In this document: piece after piece, positions 1 to 6,183 of the stretch | Layout: every line of letters starts with the position of its first letter | Numbering within the stretch: the first letter of the stretch is position 1 | NCBI GenBank assembly: GCA_027297005.1 | Contig: JAPUIN010000126.1 | Location: 1-8,094 of the forward strand | Length of the DNA stretch: 8,094 nucleotides | Direction: 5' to 3' | Origin: Acidobacteriota bacterium | GTDB taxonomy: Bacteria; Acidobacteriota; Polarisedimenticolia; Gp22-AA2 | The notes under the pieces: generated by a model | The model's input: the letters and a program-made list of their open reading frames with translations, nothing else | Database searches by the model: none | What the model was told of the DNA's origin: nothing | Made by a program: the position numbers and the translations under genes

Positions 1-96
1 GCCGGCGCGCGTGCCGGTCTCCCCGACGGGAGGAGTGCAGGCGAACTGTGCCGTGAACAGTGCGAGTCCGGCCCGGGCCGGCAGTCGGGACGTCAT
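1..96 (-). CDS. N-terminal fragment of a putative lipoprotein or secreted protein (cut by window edge)
   Basis: The frame is open from an ATG at 94-96 to the window edge, giving 32 codons. The product begins MTSRLPARAG, followed by a short hydrophobic stretch (LALFTAQFA) and then Cys20. This resembles a lipoprotein signal peptide, although the residues before Cys (Q-F-A) are a poor lipobox. The sequence after Cys is rich in Pro, Gly and Thr, as in the flexible linker that follows many lipidated cysteines. A purine-rich GGGGGA lies six bases upstream of the ATG. The gene starts 35 bp after the glycosyltransferase stop on the same strand, so co-transcription is likely. A second in-frame ATG at 133-135 overlaps the glycosyltransferase stop as ATGA and would add 13 residues. 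I prefer the inner ATG because it has the better ribosome binding site and signal peptide. The function cannot be read from this fragment. Confidence 0.5.
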   Translation of the reverse strand, partial: MTSRLPARAGLALFTAQFACTPPVGETGTRAG

Positions 97-131
97 CGAG
101 AATCCCCCGTGAGTCGGTGCGGTGAAGGCGA

Positions 132-1244
132 TCATGCGGCCCGCTTGCGGGCCACCGTATCGCGGAAAAGATCCCTCAGCTGCAGCGCGGAATTCTCCCA
201 GCGGTAACGACGCGCGCGTTCGCGTCCGCGCTTGATGCGATCGCCACTGCCGGGCGCTCCGCGCCTGGCCGTCTCGATCCCCGCAGCGATGTTGTCGGGA
301 TCGGAGGCGTTGACCAGGAACGCCGCGTCGCCGCACACCTCGCGGAAGATCGGCAGGTCGGCGACGAGGGCCGGCGTTCCGCAGGCCATCGCCTCGAGTG
401 GCGGAATACCGAACCCCTCCTGCCGACTCGGCAGCGCGAGCAGATCGGCGTCGGAGTAAAGCGCCGGAAGATCCTCGCGTGGCACGTAGCCCGCAAGCAC
501 GATGTCATCGCGGTGGCGGCTCGAACGGACGCGCTCGCGAATGCGATCGGAGTCGTCTCCTGCGCCGCCGGCGAGGAGCAACTGAACCCGCTCGCCGTTC
601 CGCGCGCGGAAGCGATCGAACGCGTCGACGAGCGTCGGCAGATTCTTTCTCGGATGAAACGTGCCGACCGCAAGGATGTAATGCCCCTCGAGCCCATAGC
701 GCCGGCGCGCGCGCTGGCGATCCTCCGGTGGCGATTCCCGGAAGAAAGCGTCGTCGACACCCGGAGAGATCACGGATGTCCTCCCGGAGACGGCCGGCTC
801 CATCTCCACCAGATGTGCGCGGGTCGTTGCCGAGACGGTCACGATCCGATCGGCCCGGCGCGCCGCCATGCGCACCCACAATCGATGGCGCAGCCGCTGA
901 TTGAAAGAGTAGTCGGCAGGGAGCTGGTGCCAGGCGAGGTCGTGCACTGTCACGATCAGCCGGCCCGCGCCGGCCAGCGGATAGGCGGTGACGGGGGAGT
1001 AGAAGAGGTCCGGCTTCTCCTGCAGGAGCAGCGAGATCGCGCGCCACGCCCCCGCCCCGCGCGCGCCGTTCCCGCCGGCATGGCGCCAGCGGCCCGGAGG
1101 GAGCTGCGGGTCCCCGTCGCACCGGAACAGAACGTACTCCTCCGTTCCTTCCAGGGTCAAAAGCCGCCTGAGGATCTCGTGGAGATAAGTCTCGACGCCG
1201 GTCCTGCGATGCAGCAGGAATCGGCCGTCGATCCCGATCTTCAA
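132..1244 (-). CDS. GT4-type (group 1) glycosyltransferase
   Basis: A 370-residue GT-B fold glycosyltransferase, a normal length for the family, expected to move a sugar from a nucleotide-sugar donor to a glycan or lipid acceptor on the cytoplasmic side of the membrane. The N-terminal acceptor domain opens with KIGIDGRFLLHRRTGVETY, typical of mannosyltransferase-like group 1 enzymes, and has HDLAWHQLP at 101-109. The donor domain carries VGTFHPRKNL (193-202), with the Arg-Lys expected to contact the donor phosphates. It also carries EGFGIPPLEAMACGTP (276-291), the E-x7-E signature with E276 and E284. There is no signal peptide or membrane segment. I place the start at TTG (1242-1244): homology begins exactly there, GGAGG lies seven bases upstream, and the TTGA overlap with the SDR stop fits translational coupling. 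The frame stays open to 1580, but that extension is low-complexity Arg-rich shadow of the SDR gene. Donor and acceptor sugars are unknown. Confidence 0.9.
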   Translation of the reverse strand: MKIGIDGRFLLHRRTGVETYLHEILRRLLTLEGTEEYVLFRCDGDPQLPPGRWRHAGGNGARGAGAWRAISLLLQEKPDLFYSPVTAYPLAGAGRLIVTVHDLAWHQLPADYSFNQRLRHRLWVRMAARRADRIVTVSATTRAHLVEMEPAVSGRTSVISPGVDDAFFRESPPEDRQRARRRYGLEGHYILAVGTFHPRKNLPTLVDAFDRFRARNGERVQLLLAGGAGDDSDRIRERVRSSRHRDDIVLAGYVPREDLPALYSDADLLALPSRQEGFGIPPLEAMACGTPALVADLPIFREVCGDAAFLVNASDPDNIAAGIETARRGAPGSGDRIKRGRERARRYRWENSALQLRDLFRDTVARKRAA

Positions 1245-2026
1245 GTATCGGCCTCCACGCCGTACGCCTTCGGCGCGACGATGATCTGCCCGCCGTCGAC
1301 GACGAGCGTCGCGCCGGTCATGAAGGCGCACCCTTCCGAGGCGAGGAACAGGATGGCCCGGGCGATCTCGACCGGCTCCCCGACACGAGGCATGACGCCG
1401 CAGTTCTGCAGCTTCAGGTGGGCGGGCGGGATATCGTCCACGGTCATGTCGGTGCGAACCCATCCGGGCGCCACGCTGTTGACCCGGATCCCCCATTCCG
1501 AGAGGTCGACTGCCAGCGAGCGGGTGAGCCCGAGCATGCCGGCCTTGGCGGTGTTGTAATGTCCGCTGCCGGGATCGCACTCGTAGGACGAGCTCGATGC
1601 GATCGTCACGATGCGTCCCTTCCGCCCCGCGGCCCGCATGGCGCGCGCCGCCTCACGCCCGCAGAGGAAGGTCCCGCGGAGATGGACTGCCATCATTCGA
1701 TCCCACTCCTCGACCGGCATGTCGGCCAGGTTCATCACTTCCCCGGCAATGCCGGCATTCGCCACCATGACGTCAGGCGGTCCTAGCCGCCGGCCCGTCT
1801 CCTCGACGAGGTGCACGACATCCTTCTCGTTCGCCACGTCGGCGGGGATCCCTTCGACCCGCCCGAGCGGTGAGAGCTCATGCACGGCCTTCTCCACCGA
1901 CGACTGGCGTATCGAGGAGATCATCACGCGGGCGCCCTCTTCGAGAAATGCCTGCGCCGTCGCCCGGCCGATGCCGCGCGATCCCCCGGTGACGATCACC
2001 ACTTGGTCCTTGAGGCCGAGATTCAT
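1241..2026 (-). CDS. Short-chain dehydrogenase/reductase (classical SDR)
   Basis: A 261-residue NAD(P)-dependent oxidoreductase with the full classical SDR motif set. The cofactor-binding TGGSRGIG is at 13-20 and the adenine-pocket segment PADVA at 61-65. NAG is at 90-92, the catalytic Ser lies in IASSSS (142-147), and Tyr157 and Lys161 form YNTAK. PG is at 187-188 after RVNSVA. The C-terminus has the usual FMTGATLVVDGG. It is cytoplasmic and complete, closest in style to the FabG/glucose dehydrogenase-like group, but the substrate cannot be assigned. The downstream glycosyltransferase start overlaps its stop by four bases, so the two are translated together and may act in one glycan or sugar-lipid pathway (inference). 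Upstream, 65 bp separate it from the amine oxidase stop. That gap contains TATCAT (2047-2052, minus), a possible -10 element, and a weak GAGAG five bases before the ATG. Confidence 0.92.
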   Translation of the reverse strand: MNLGLKDQVVIVTGGSRGIGRATAQAFLEEGARVMISSIRQSSVEKAVHELSPLGRVEGIPADVANEKDVVHLVEETGRRLGPPDVMVANAGIAGEVMNLADMPVEEWDRMMAVHLRGTFLCGREAARAMRAAGRKGRIVTIASSSSYECDPGSGHYNTAKAGMLGLTRSLAVDLSEWGIRVNSVAPGWVRTDMTVDDIPPAHLKLQNCGVMPRVGEPVEIARAILFLASEGCAFMTGATLVVDGGQIIVAPKAYGVEADT

Positions 2027-2091
2027 CGGTCTCTCATAAAGGGAGGATGATACAGCGGGACGGCTCTGAATCGCGCGTGGCCGCCCGCCGG

Positions 2092-3474
2092 TTACGCCGC
2101 CTCGAGTCCGAGCGCCGCGAGGATCTCGAGGGCCGCCCGCCGCCCGCTGCTGTAAGCGCCGTGGACCGTCTGGTAGTGCGGAGAGGGGGCGGTCGCCTCA
2201 CCCGCGAAGTAGAGGCGATCCTGGATCGGCGTCCCCAACACCGCGCGCTGCCGATACCCGCCGGGGCGGGTGACCGAGTAAGAGCCGAGCGAGTACGGAT
2301 CGCGGACCCAGTCGCCGATTCCCCACCACTCGAGACGATCGCAGGCTCCCGATCCCGGAAACGCCTCCTCGATCCAGGCGAGAACCTGATCGACTCCCCC
2401 CTGGGGGCCGAGATCGCTCACCTCCTGCGCCGTCCGCCCTGTGACCCACGCCTGCAGCACCGGCAAGCCGGTTCCCGGCGGGTGGGGGTCCCAGAACGAC
2501 ACACGACCGCCATGCGATCGCCAGCTGGTGAGACCGGGCTGGCGTCCGCGCCAGAACCAGTCCCTGAACAACAGCGGCAGGACGACGACCCGCCCCATGC
2601 CGAGCCCGTCGATGGCGCGCCGCTTCCAGGCCGGCAGGCCCGGATCGAACGCGGGCCGCCCCGACTGCAGGACACCGATTGGCAGCGTGATGACGGCGCG
2701 GCGGGCCGTCAGCGATTCCGTGCGTCCCTCCCGTTGATAGGAGACCTTGACTCCCACCCCACCCCACTCGATCCCCTGCACGACACTCTCGAGCCGGATG
2801 CGATCACCGAGGTGAGCGGCCAGGCCGGTGGGGACGGCATCGTATCCGCCGATCACGTGGAAGTTATCATCCAGGTAAAGCTCCCAGGCGGCGGAATCCT
2901 CCATGACGGAGCGCAGGCCGATCTCGTCCGGCTCGACCGAGAATCCCAGAGCTCTCTCGTCCGCAATGATACGCTCGGCCTCGGTCAGATCGATGCGGTT
3001 GAGGAATGTGGCGTACGGGATGTCCTCGCCGCGGTGGGCGTGGAACGCCTCTTTGAGCCGCGCCTTGGTCACCTCCTCGAGGCCGGCTTCCGGCTGCTGG
3101 AAGGTGCCGTCCGACTGGAGGATCCAGCGGCTCCCGTTGCCCAGCGTGCGTGTCGCGATGCCGAATTCGTGGATGACTTCCCAGATCGACGCGCGCGATC
3201 CGTGAATCATCTGCGCGCCGATCTCGAGGCCGTGCTCGGCTGGATCGTGCAGCGTCCGCACCCGGCCTCCGGTCCGGTTTCGAGCCTCGAGGAGGACGAC
3301 GTCGAGCCCCGCGCGGAGGAGGTCCCTGGCCGCTGCGAGGCCGGCGATGCCGGCGCCGATGACGACCGCATCGTGCGGGGGATGGGGAAGGAGCCCGCGA
3401 CAGCCCGGCAGCGTGACGGCGGCGCCGGCCAGGGCGGCGGTGTGAAGAAACGATCTGCGGCTGACGCGCGTCAT
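2092..3474 (-). CDS. Tat-exported flavin-dependent amine oxidase
   Basis: A 460-residue member of the flavin monoamine/polyamine oxidase family, which oxidises C-N bonds using FAD and O2. The N-terminus has a near-perfect twin-arginine motif, S5-R-R-S-F-L10, a hydrophobic stretch, and LPGC with Cys25 as a possible lipidation site. This implies folding with FAD in the cytoplasm and Tat export, perhaps with membrane anchoring. The FAD Rossmann fold is VIGAGIAG (38-45) with Glu63 ending beta-2. It is followed by the family's R-x-GGR element (RTGGRVRT, 67-74) and GLEIGAQMIHG (82-92). The C-terminal FAD motif is LYFAGEATAP (421-430), followed by HYQTVHGAYSSGRRAA. The usual Lys near the flavin N5 appears to be absent: the segment GMGRVVVLPLLF (292-303) has Val298 where I align it. 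A GGAG element lies 12 bases before the ATG. Substrate amine is unknown. Tryptophan-type oxidases and plant-like polyamine oxidases are relatives of the same fold. Confidence 0.88.
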   Translation of the reverse strand: MTRVSRRSFLHTAALAGAAVTLPGCRGLLPHPPHDAVVIGAGIAGLAAARDLLRAGLDVVLLEARNRTGGRVRTLHDPAEHGLEIGAQMIHGSRASIWEVIHEFGIATRTLGNGSRWILQSDGTFQQPEAGLEEVTKARLKEAFHAHRGEDIPYATFLNRIDLTEAERIIADERALGFSVEPDEIGLRSVMEDSAAWELYLDDNFHVIGGYDAVPTGLAAHLGDRIRLESVVQGIEWGGVGVKVSYQREGRTESLTARRAVITLPIGVLQSGRPAFDPGLPAWKRRAIDGLGMGRVVVLPLLFRDWFWRGRQPGLTSWRSHGGRVSFWDPHPPGTGLPVLQAWVTGRTAQEVSDLGPQGGVDQVLAWIEEAFPGSGACDRLEWWGIGDWVRDPYSLGSYSVTRPGGYRQRAVLGTPIQDRLYFAGEATAPSPHYQTVHGAYSSGRRAALEILAALGLEAA

Positions 3475-3501
3475 GATCCGGTTGATCTCCGGGAGGACGC
3501 T

Positions 3502-3507
3502 ATTTTA
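3502..3507 (-). promoter_or_regulatory. Possible -10 element upstream of the amine oxidase gene
   Basis: TAAAAT on the minus strand stands out as AT-rich in a GC-rich 172-bp intergenic stretch (3475-3646). It lies 27 bases before the amine oxidase ATG, which would give a leader of about 20 bases containing GGAG. No good -35 hexamer is found at 16-18 bases. Nothing else recognisable lies in this intergenic stretch. Confidence 0.3.
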
Positions 3508-3646
3508 CTTGAGGGAGGGTGCGCGCTGCACGGAGATCGGACCGGACGGGGAGCGGAGTCCGTCAGCCAGCATGCGGGCGCGTCGTCCGGACGTGGATCC
3601 GCAATGCTCTGGATGACCCGCAATGGGGTCGTAGCGGGGGGACCGG

Positions 3647-4819
3647 TTATGCGGCGGCCGGGCCCGGCTCGATCAGGACGTCGCCGCTTCCGGTATCGAC
3701 GGTGATGCGGATCCGGGCGTCCCCCCGGATGTAACCGATCACCTCGCGATCCTCGATGATCGGTCTGGCGTCCCGGTACCGGGTGACCAGATCACCGCTC
3801 CCCTGGCTGGCTCTCACCTCGAACGAGGCATGTGGGCCAAGCCGTAAGGAGACGTCACCACTGCCGGTATCGGCAATGATGCGGCTGAGACGATCGCCGC
3901 GCGCCGCGAGATTGATGTCCCCCGACCCGGTGTCGGCGTCGAGTTGCTCGATGTCGCAGTCGACGAGGTTGATGTCGCCGGACCCGGTGTCGACCGAGAT
4001 GCGATCAACCTCGGCGGATCTGATGGTGATGTCGCCGGACCCGGTGTCGGCCGAGATCGCCTCCCCCCGGAACTCGCGAACTGTACAGTTGCCGCTGCCC
4101 GTGTCGCAGCTGATCCGGCCCTCGGACCGTGAGATCGTCACGTCCCCCGATCCGGTGTCGACGGAGATCCGGCCGTTCCCCTCCTCCACCTTGACGTCCC
4201 CCGATCCGGTGTTGATCGCTATCTCGCCGTGGACGCTCTCCAGCCGCACGTCTCCCGCCCCGGTGCTGAAATCGAGCTTTCCTTCCACCTCCGAGGCGCG
4301 CAACGGCCCGGCCACGTTGCTGAAGTACGCGTCGACCGAGCGCGCCGGGATCTCGACCACGACGTCGGCGTACAACAGGACTCCGCCACTGTTCGAGACG
4401 GTTACCTTCCGGCCGTCATACCGCGTGCGCGTCTGATCGTAGCCGCCGAAGAGCCGGGCCAGGAACCCGCCCCTGTGGCCGATGCTCGCCGAACCACCCG
4501 GGTAACGGATGGTGCGATGCTCGTCCAGGGGATAGATGACACGCAGGACGGGTCGGCCGTGCTCGCCGTCGACCTGCTCGATCCTGATCGTCTCGGCGAG
4601 CTCAGCGCTCTCGGCGTGGACCGTGGCGACCGCGACGACGCGGGATCCGCTCCCCGGACGGACGATGATCGAGCCAGCCAGATTCTCGATCCCGAAGCGT
4701 TCGGAGGCGCTCTCCGGCAGCTCGGCGCGTACGGTCCGGGTGGTCTCGGCGGCCGACAGGGGGCCGACGAGAAGAAGGGCGACGAACGAAACGGACAGGA
4801 TGACGAGAGATCGGCGCAT
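3647..4819 (-). CDS. Secreted DUF4097-type beta-strand-repeat protein
   Basis: A 390-residue exported protein of the DUF4097 (putative adhesin/beta-strand repeat) type. Residues 1-24 form a Sec signal peptide: MRRS, a hydrophobic core, then an S-A-A cleavage site before Glu25. Residues 25-180 form a non-repetitive region, with a Gly-rich loop at 108-126. From 186 to 380 ten copies of a T-G-S-G-D type motif recur, followed each time by an alternating hydrophobic strand such as INL or VTI. The spacing is 18, 18, 18, 19, 19 and 19 residues and then becomes looser. Such spacing fits one turn of a right-handed beta-helix, which is how this family is thought to fold. There is no anchor, sorting signal or catalytic motif, so the protein is probably periplasmic or surface-associated. 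Its molecular role is not established; scaffold or adhesin is only the family name. A strong GAGGAGG sits four bases before the ATG. It is divergent from the dehydratase gene. Confidence 0.85.
   Translation of the reverse strand: MRRSLVILSVSFVALLLVGPLSAAETTRTVRAELPESASERFGIENLAGSIIVRPGSGSRVVAVATVHAESAELAETIRIEQVDGEHGRPVLRVIYPLDEHRTIRYPGGSASIGHRGGFLARLFGGYDQTRTRYDGRKVTVSNSGGVLLYADVVVEIPARSVDAYFSNVAGPLRASEVEGKLDFSTGAGDVRLESVHGEIAINTGSGDVKVEEGNGRISVDTGSGDVTISRSEGRISCDTGSGNCTVREFRGEAISADTGSGDITIRSAEVDRISVDTGSGDINLVDCDIEQLDADTGSGDINLAARGDRLSRIIADTGSGDVSLRLGPHASFEVRASQGSGDLVTRYRDARPIIEDREVIGYIRGDARIRITVDTGSGDVLIEPGPAAA
3680..4264 (-). repeat. Ten-copy TGSGD coding repeat ladder
   Basis: The motifs begin at residues 186, 204, 222, 240, 259, 278, 297, 318, about 339 and 376 of the protein encoded at 3647-4819. 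The variants are TGAGD (first), TGSGN (fourth) and QGSGD (ninth); the other seven are TGSGD. On the plus strand this appears as recurrent copies of gacccggtgtcg or close variants. The DNA units differ at third positions, so this is an old protein repeat, not a recent tandem duplication. Confidence 0.85.
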
Positions 4820-4823
4820 GGCT

Positions 4824-4830
4824 CCTCCTC
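4824..4830 (-). promoter_or_regulatory. Strong Shine-Dalgarno of the DUF4097-type gene
   Basis: GAGGAGG on the minus strand ends four bases before the ATG at 4817-4819. It is the clearest ribosome binding site in the window and fixes the start. It contrasts with the absence of one before the divergent gene. Confidence 0.75.
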
Positions 4831-4847
4831 AAGAAGTGAGCACACAA

Positions 4848-4853
4848 ATCATA
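4848..4853 (-). promoter_or_regulatory. Possible -10 element for the DUF4097-type gene
   Basis: TATGAT on the minus strand lies 28 bases before the ATG and matches the TATAAT consensus at five of six positions. It would give a leader of about 20 bases that includes the strong Shine-Dalgarno. The upstream DNA is almost pure G/C with no recognisable -35 hexamer, so the sigma factor is uncertain. Confidence 0.4.
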
Positions 4854-4902
4854 CGCGCCGGCGGGGCGGCCGGTTCCGGCGATCTGTCGGGGCCGGGTGG
4901 GG

Positions 4903-4908
4903 TAAACT
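4903..4908 (+). promoter_or_regulatory. -10-like element placed for a leaderless transcript
   Basis: TAAACT ends six bases before the ATG at 4915, so transcription would begin at or next to the start codon. No purine-rich ribosome binding site sits at normal distance; the nearest G-run (GGTGGGG) is about 12 bases away and precedes or overlaps the -10. No clear -35 hexamer is visible. Confidence 0.4.
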
Positions 4909-4914
4909 GCCTCA

Positions 4915-5892
4915 ATGAGCCGCTTGCCGATCACCTTCCCGGACGTCCAGGCCGCCCGGGATCGCATCGGGAGATTCCTCGCCCCCACCCCCTTCCGCTA
5001 CTACGCGCCTCTGGATCATGCGGTCGGCGGGGGGATCACGGTCGGGGTCAAGCACGAGAACCACAACCCCACCAATGCCTTCAAGGTCCGCGGCGGCCTC
5101 TCTGTCATGACGTCCCTGTCGGCGGAGGAGCGCCGCCACGGCGTGGTGGCGGCCAGCCGGGGGAACCACGGTCAGGGGCTTGCCTGGGCCGGCCGTGAGC
5201 TGGGGGTGAAGGTCACGATCTGCGTTCCGGTCGGGAACAGCCCGGGGAAGAACGAGGCGATGCGGGGTCTCGGGGCGGAGGTCGTCGAGGAGGGGCGCGA
5301 CTACGACGAGTCGGTGGCTGTCGCCGGCCGGCTGGTCCGGGAGCGCGGTCTCCTGATGGTGCACGCCACCGACAACCCCCATATTCTTGCCGGCGCGGCG
5401 ACGTTGTCACTCGAGATCCTGGAGTCGGCGCCCAACCTCGATGCCCTCGTCGTCGCCGTGGGCGGCGGATCACAGGCGGTCGGGGCCCTCACCGTGGCGC
5501 ACGAGATGCGCCCCGGGCTCAAGGTCTATGGCGTGCAGGCGGAGAGGGCCTCCGCCATTCACGATTCGTGGCACGCCGGCCGTCCCATACCGAAATCGAG
5601 CGCCGATACCTTCGCCGACGGTCTCGCCACGCGGGGGGTCTACGAAACGACCTTCGAGACGCTACGGGAAGGGCTGGCGGGGTTCGTTACCGTGACCGAG
5701 ACGCAGCTGGCGGAAGGAATCCGTCTGCTCCTGCGCACGACCCATAATCTGGCCGAAGGGGCCGGCGGGGCCGGTCTGGCCGGCCTCATGCGGCTTCGCG
5801 ATACGCTCGCCGGAAAAAAGGTCGGAATCATCCTGTCGGGATCGAACATCGACGAGTCGACGCTCCAGAACGTGCTGGCGGGGAAAATCTAG
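4915..5892 (+). CDS. PLP-dependent threonine/serine dehydratase-like enzyme
   Basis: A 325-residue fold-type II PLP enzyme of the threonine dehydratase (ammonia-lyase) family. It is expected to convert L-threonine or L-serine, or a hydroxylated relative, to a 2-oxo acid and ammonia in the cytoplasm. The PLP Schiff-base Lys is K57 in NAFKVRGG, preceded by the KHENHNPT substrate loop (47-53). SRGNHGQG (81-88) is the substrate carboxylate loop. The phosphate-binding Gly loop is VGGGSQAVG (182-190), and LSGSN (307-311) supplies the Ser that contacts the pyridine nitrogen. The protein ends without the C-terminal ACT-type regulatory domain of biosynthetic IlvA (about 500 residues), so it looks like a short catabolic or side-pathway form. 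The loop residues differ from textbook IlvA: NAFK instead of SFK, NHGQG instead of NHAQG, and GGGSQ instead of GGGGL. A hydroxyaspartate dehydratase, serine racemase or hydroxyectoine-pathway lyase is therefore possible. The gene is divergent from 3647-4819 and convergent with 5923-6183. Confidence 0.87.
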   Translation: MSRLPITFPDVQAARDRIGRFLAPTPFRYYAPLDHAVGGGITVGVKHENHNPTNAFKVRGGLSVMTSLSAEERRHGVVAASRGNHGQGLAWAGRELGVKVTICVPVGNSPGKNEAMRGLGAEVVEEGRDYDESVAVAGRLVRERGLLMVHATDNPHILAGAATLSLEILESAPNLDALVVAVGGGSQAVGALTVAHEMRPGLKVYGVQAERASAIHDSWHAGRPIPKSSADTFADGLATRGVYETTFETLREGLAGFVTVTETQLAEGIRLLLRTTHNLAEGAGGAGLAGLMRLRDTLAGKKVGIILSGSNIDESTLQNVLAGKI

Positions 5893-5922
5893 AAGACTGT
5901 GCGGGTATTGCGTCGGGTCGTT

Positions 5923-6183
5923 TCAACCACCGCTCAATGCGCAGACAATCTGAATCTCGTCATCCGGTCCGATCGGATGGGCGAGGCCGGTGGCGAGCTT
6001 TCCCGCGACGAACAAGCGGATGTGCGGGCGGATCCGATCCTGCTCATCGATGATGCGGAAGCGCAGGCCGGGATGGAGGAGATCGAGGTAGACGAGCAGT
6101 TCCGCCAGCGTCTCCCCCTCCCCCTGTAAGTCGGTCCTGCCGTCGGTGTATGAGTGCAGGGGGCTGGGAATGCGGATCTTCAT
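5923..6183 (-). CDS. MoaD/ThiS-like ubiquitin-fold protein ending in Gly-Gly
   Basis: An 86-residue protein with the beta-grasp layout of sulfur carriers. It has a first strand MKIRIPSPL, a charged turn, and a helix ETLAELLVYLDLLHPGL (24-40). Then come the RIIDEQDRIRPHIRLFVAGK strands (43-62) and IGPDDEIQIVCALSGG (71-86). The C-terminal Gly-Gly is what MoaD and ThiS use for adenylation and thiocarboxylation by an E1-like enzyme. The tail is already mature, with no residues after GG. The ATG at 6181-6183 overlaps the stop of the upstream propeller gene as ATGA and has no good ribosome binding site of its own, pointing to translational coupling. The frame stays open 63 bases further upstream, but that part is Arg/Pro-rich and overlaps the propeller gene. 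No E1 (MoeB/ThiF), MoaE or ThiG is encoded in the window, so a molybdopterin, thiazole, tRNA-thiolation or protein-modifier role cannot be chosen. Confidence 0.82.
   Translation of the reverse strand: MKIRIPSPLHSYTDGRTDLQGEGETLAELLVYLDLLHPGLRFRIIDEQDRIRPHIRLFVAGKLATGLAHPIGPDDEIQIVCALSGG

Noticed and set aside
513..1559. 348-codon plus-strand open frame across the glycosyltransferase and SDR genes
   Set aside because: It spans two well-supported minus-strand genes and their overlap, with no domain of its own.
1245..1580. 112-residue N-terminal extension of the glycosyltransferase frame
   Set aside because: It lies entirely within the SDR gene, is low-complexity Arg-rich sequence, and a normal family N-terminus begins at the TTG.
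3585..3594. Perfect ten-base palindrome cgtccggacg as an operator
   Set aside because: It is short, single, made only of common GC-rich steps, and about 110 bases from the nearest downstream start codon; chance is sufficient.
3615..3630. Possible terminator hairpin after the DUF4097-type gene (GACCC, six-base loop, GGGTC)
   Set aside because: The stem is only five base pairs and no T-run follows on either strand.
2047..3705. 552-codon plus-strand open frame opposite the amine oxidase gene
   Set aside because: The translation is Arg/Asp/Pro-rich with no recognisable motif and mirrors a minus-strand gene with full FAD motifs. Long antisense frames are normal in GC-rich DNA because stop codons are rare.
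3680..4264. CRISPR-like or satellite interpretation of the repeated cccggtgtcg units on the plus strand
   Set aside because: The units are in frame, imperfect at third positions and code for TGSGD turns in a secreted protein; there are no unique spacers of fixed length between identical repeats.
5893..5922. Bidirectional terminator between the convergent dehydratase and MoaD-like genes
   Set aside because: Only 30 bases long, with no inverted repeat that I can pair convincingly.
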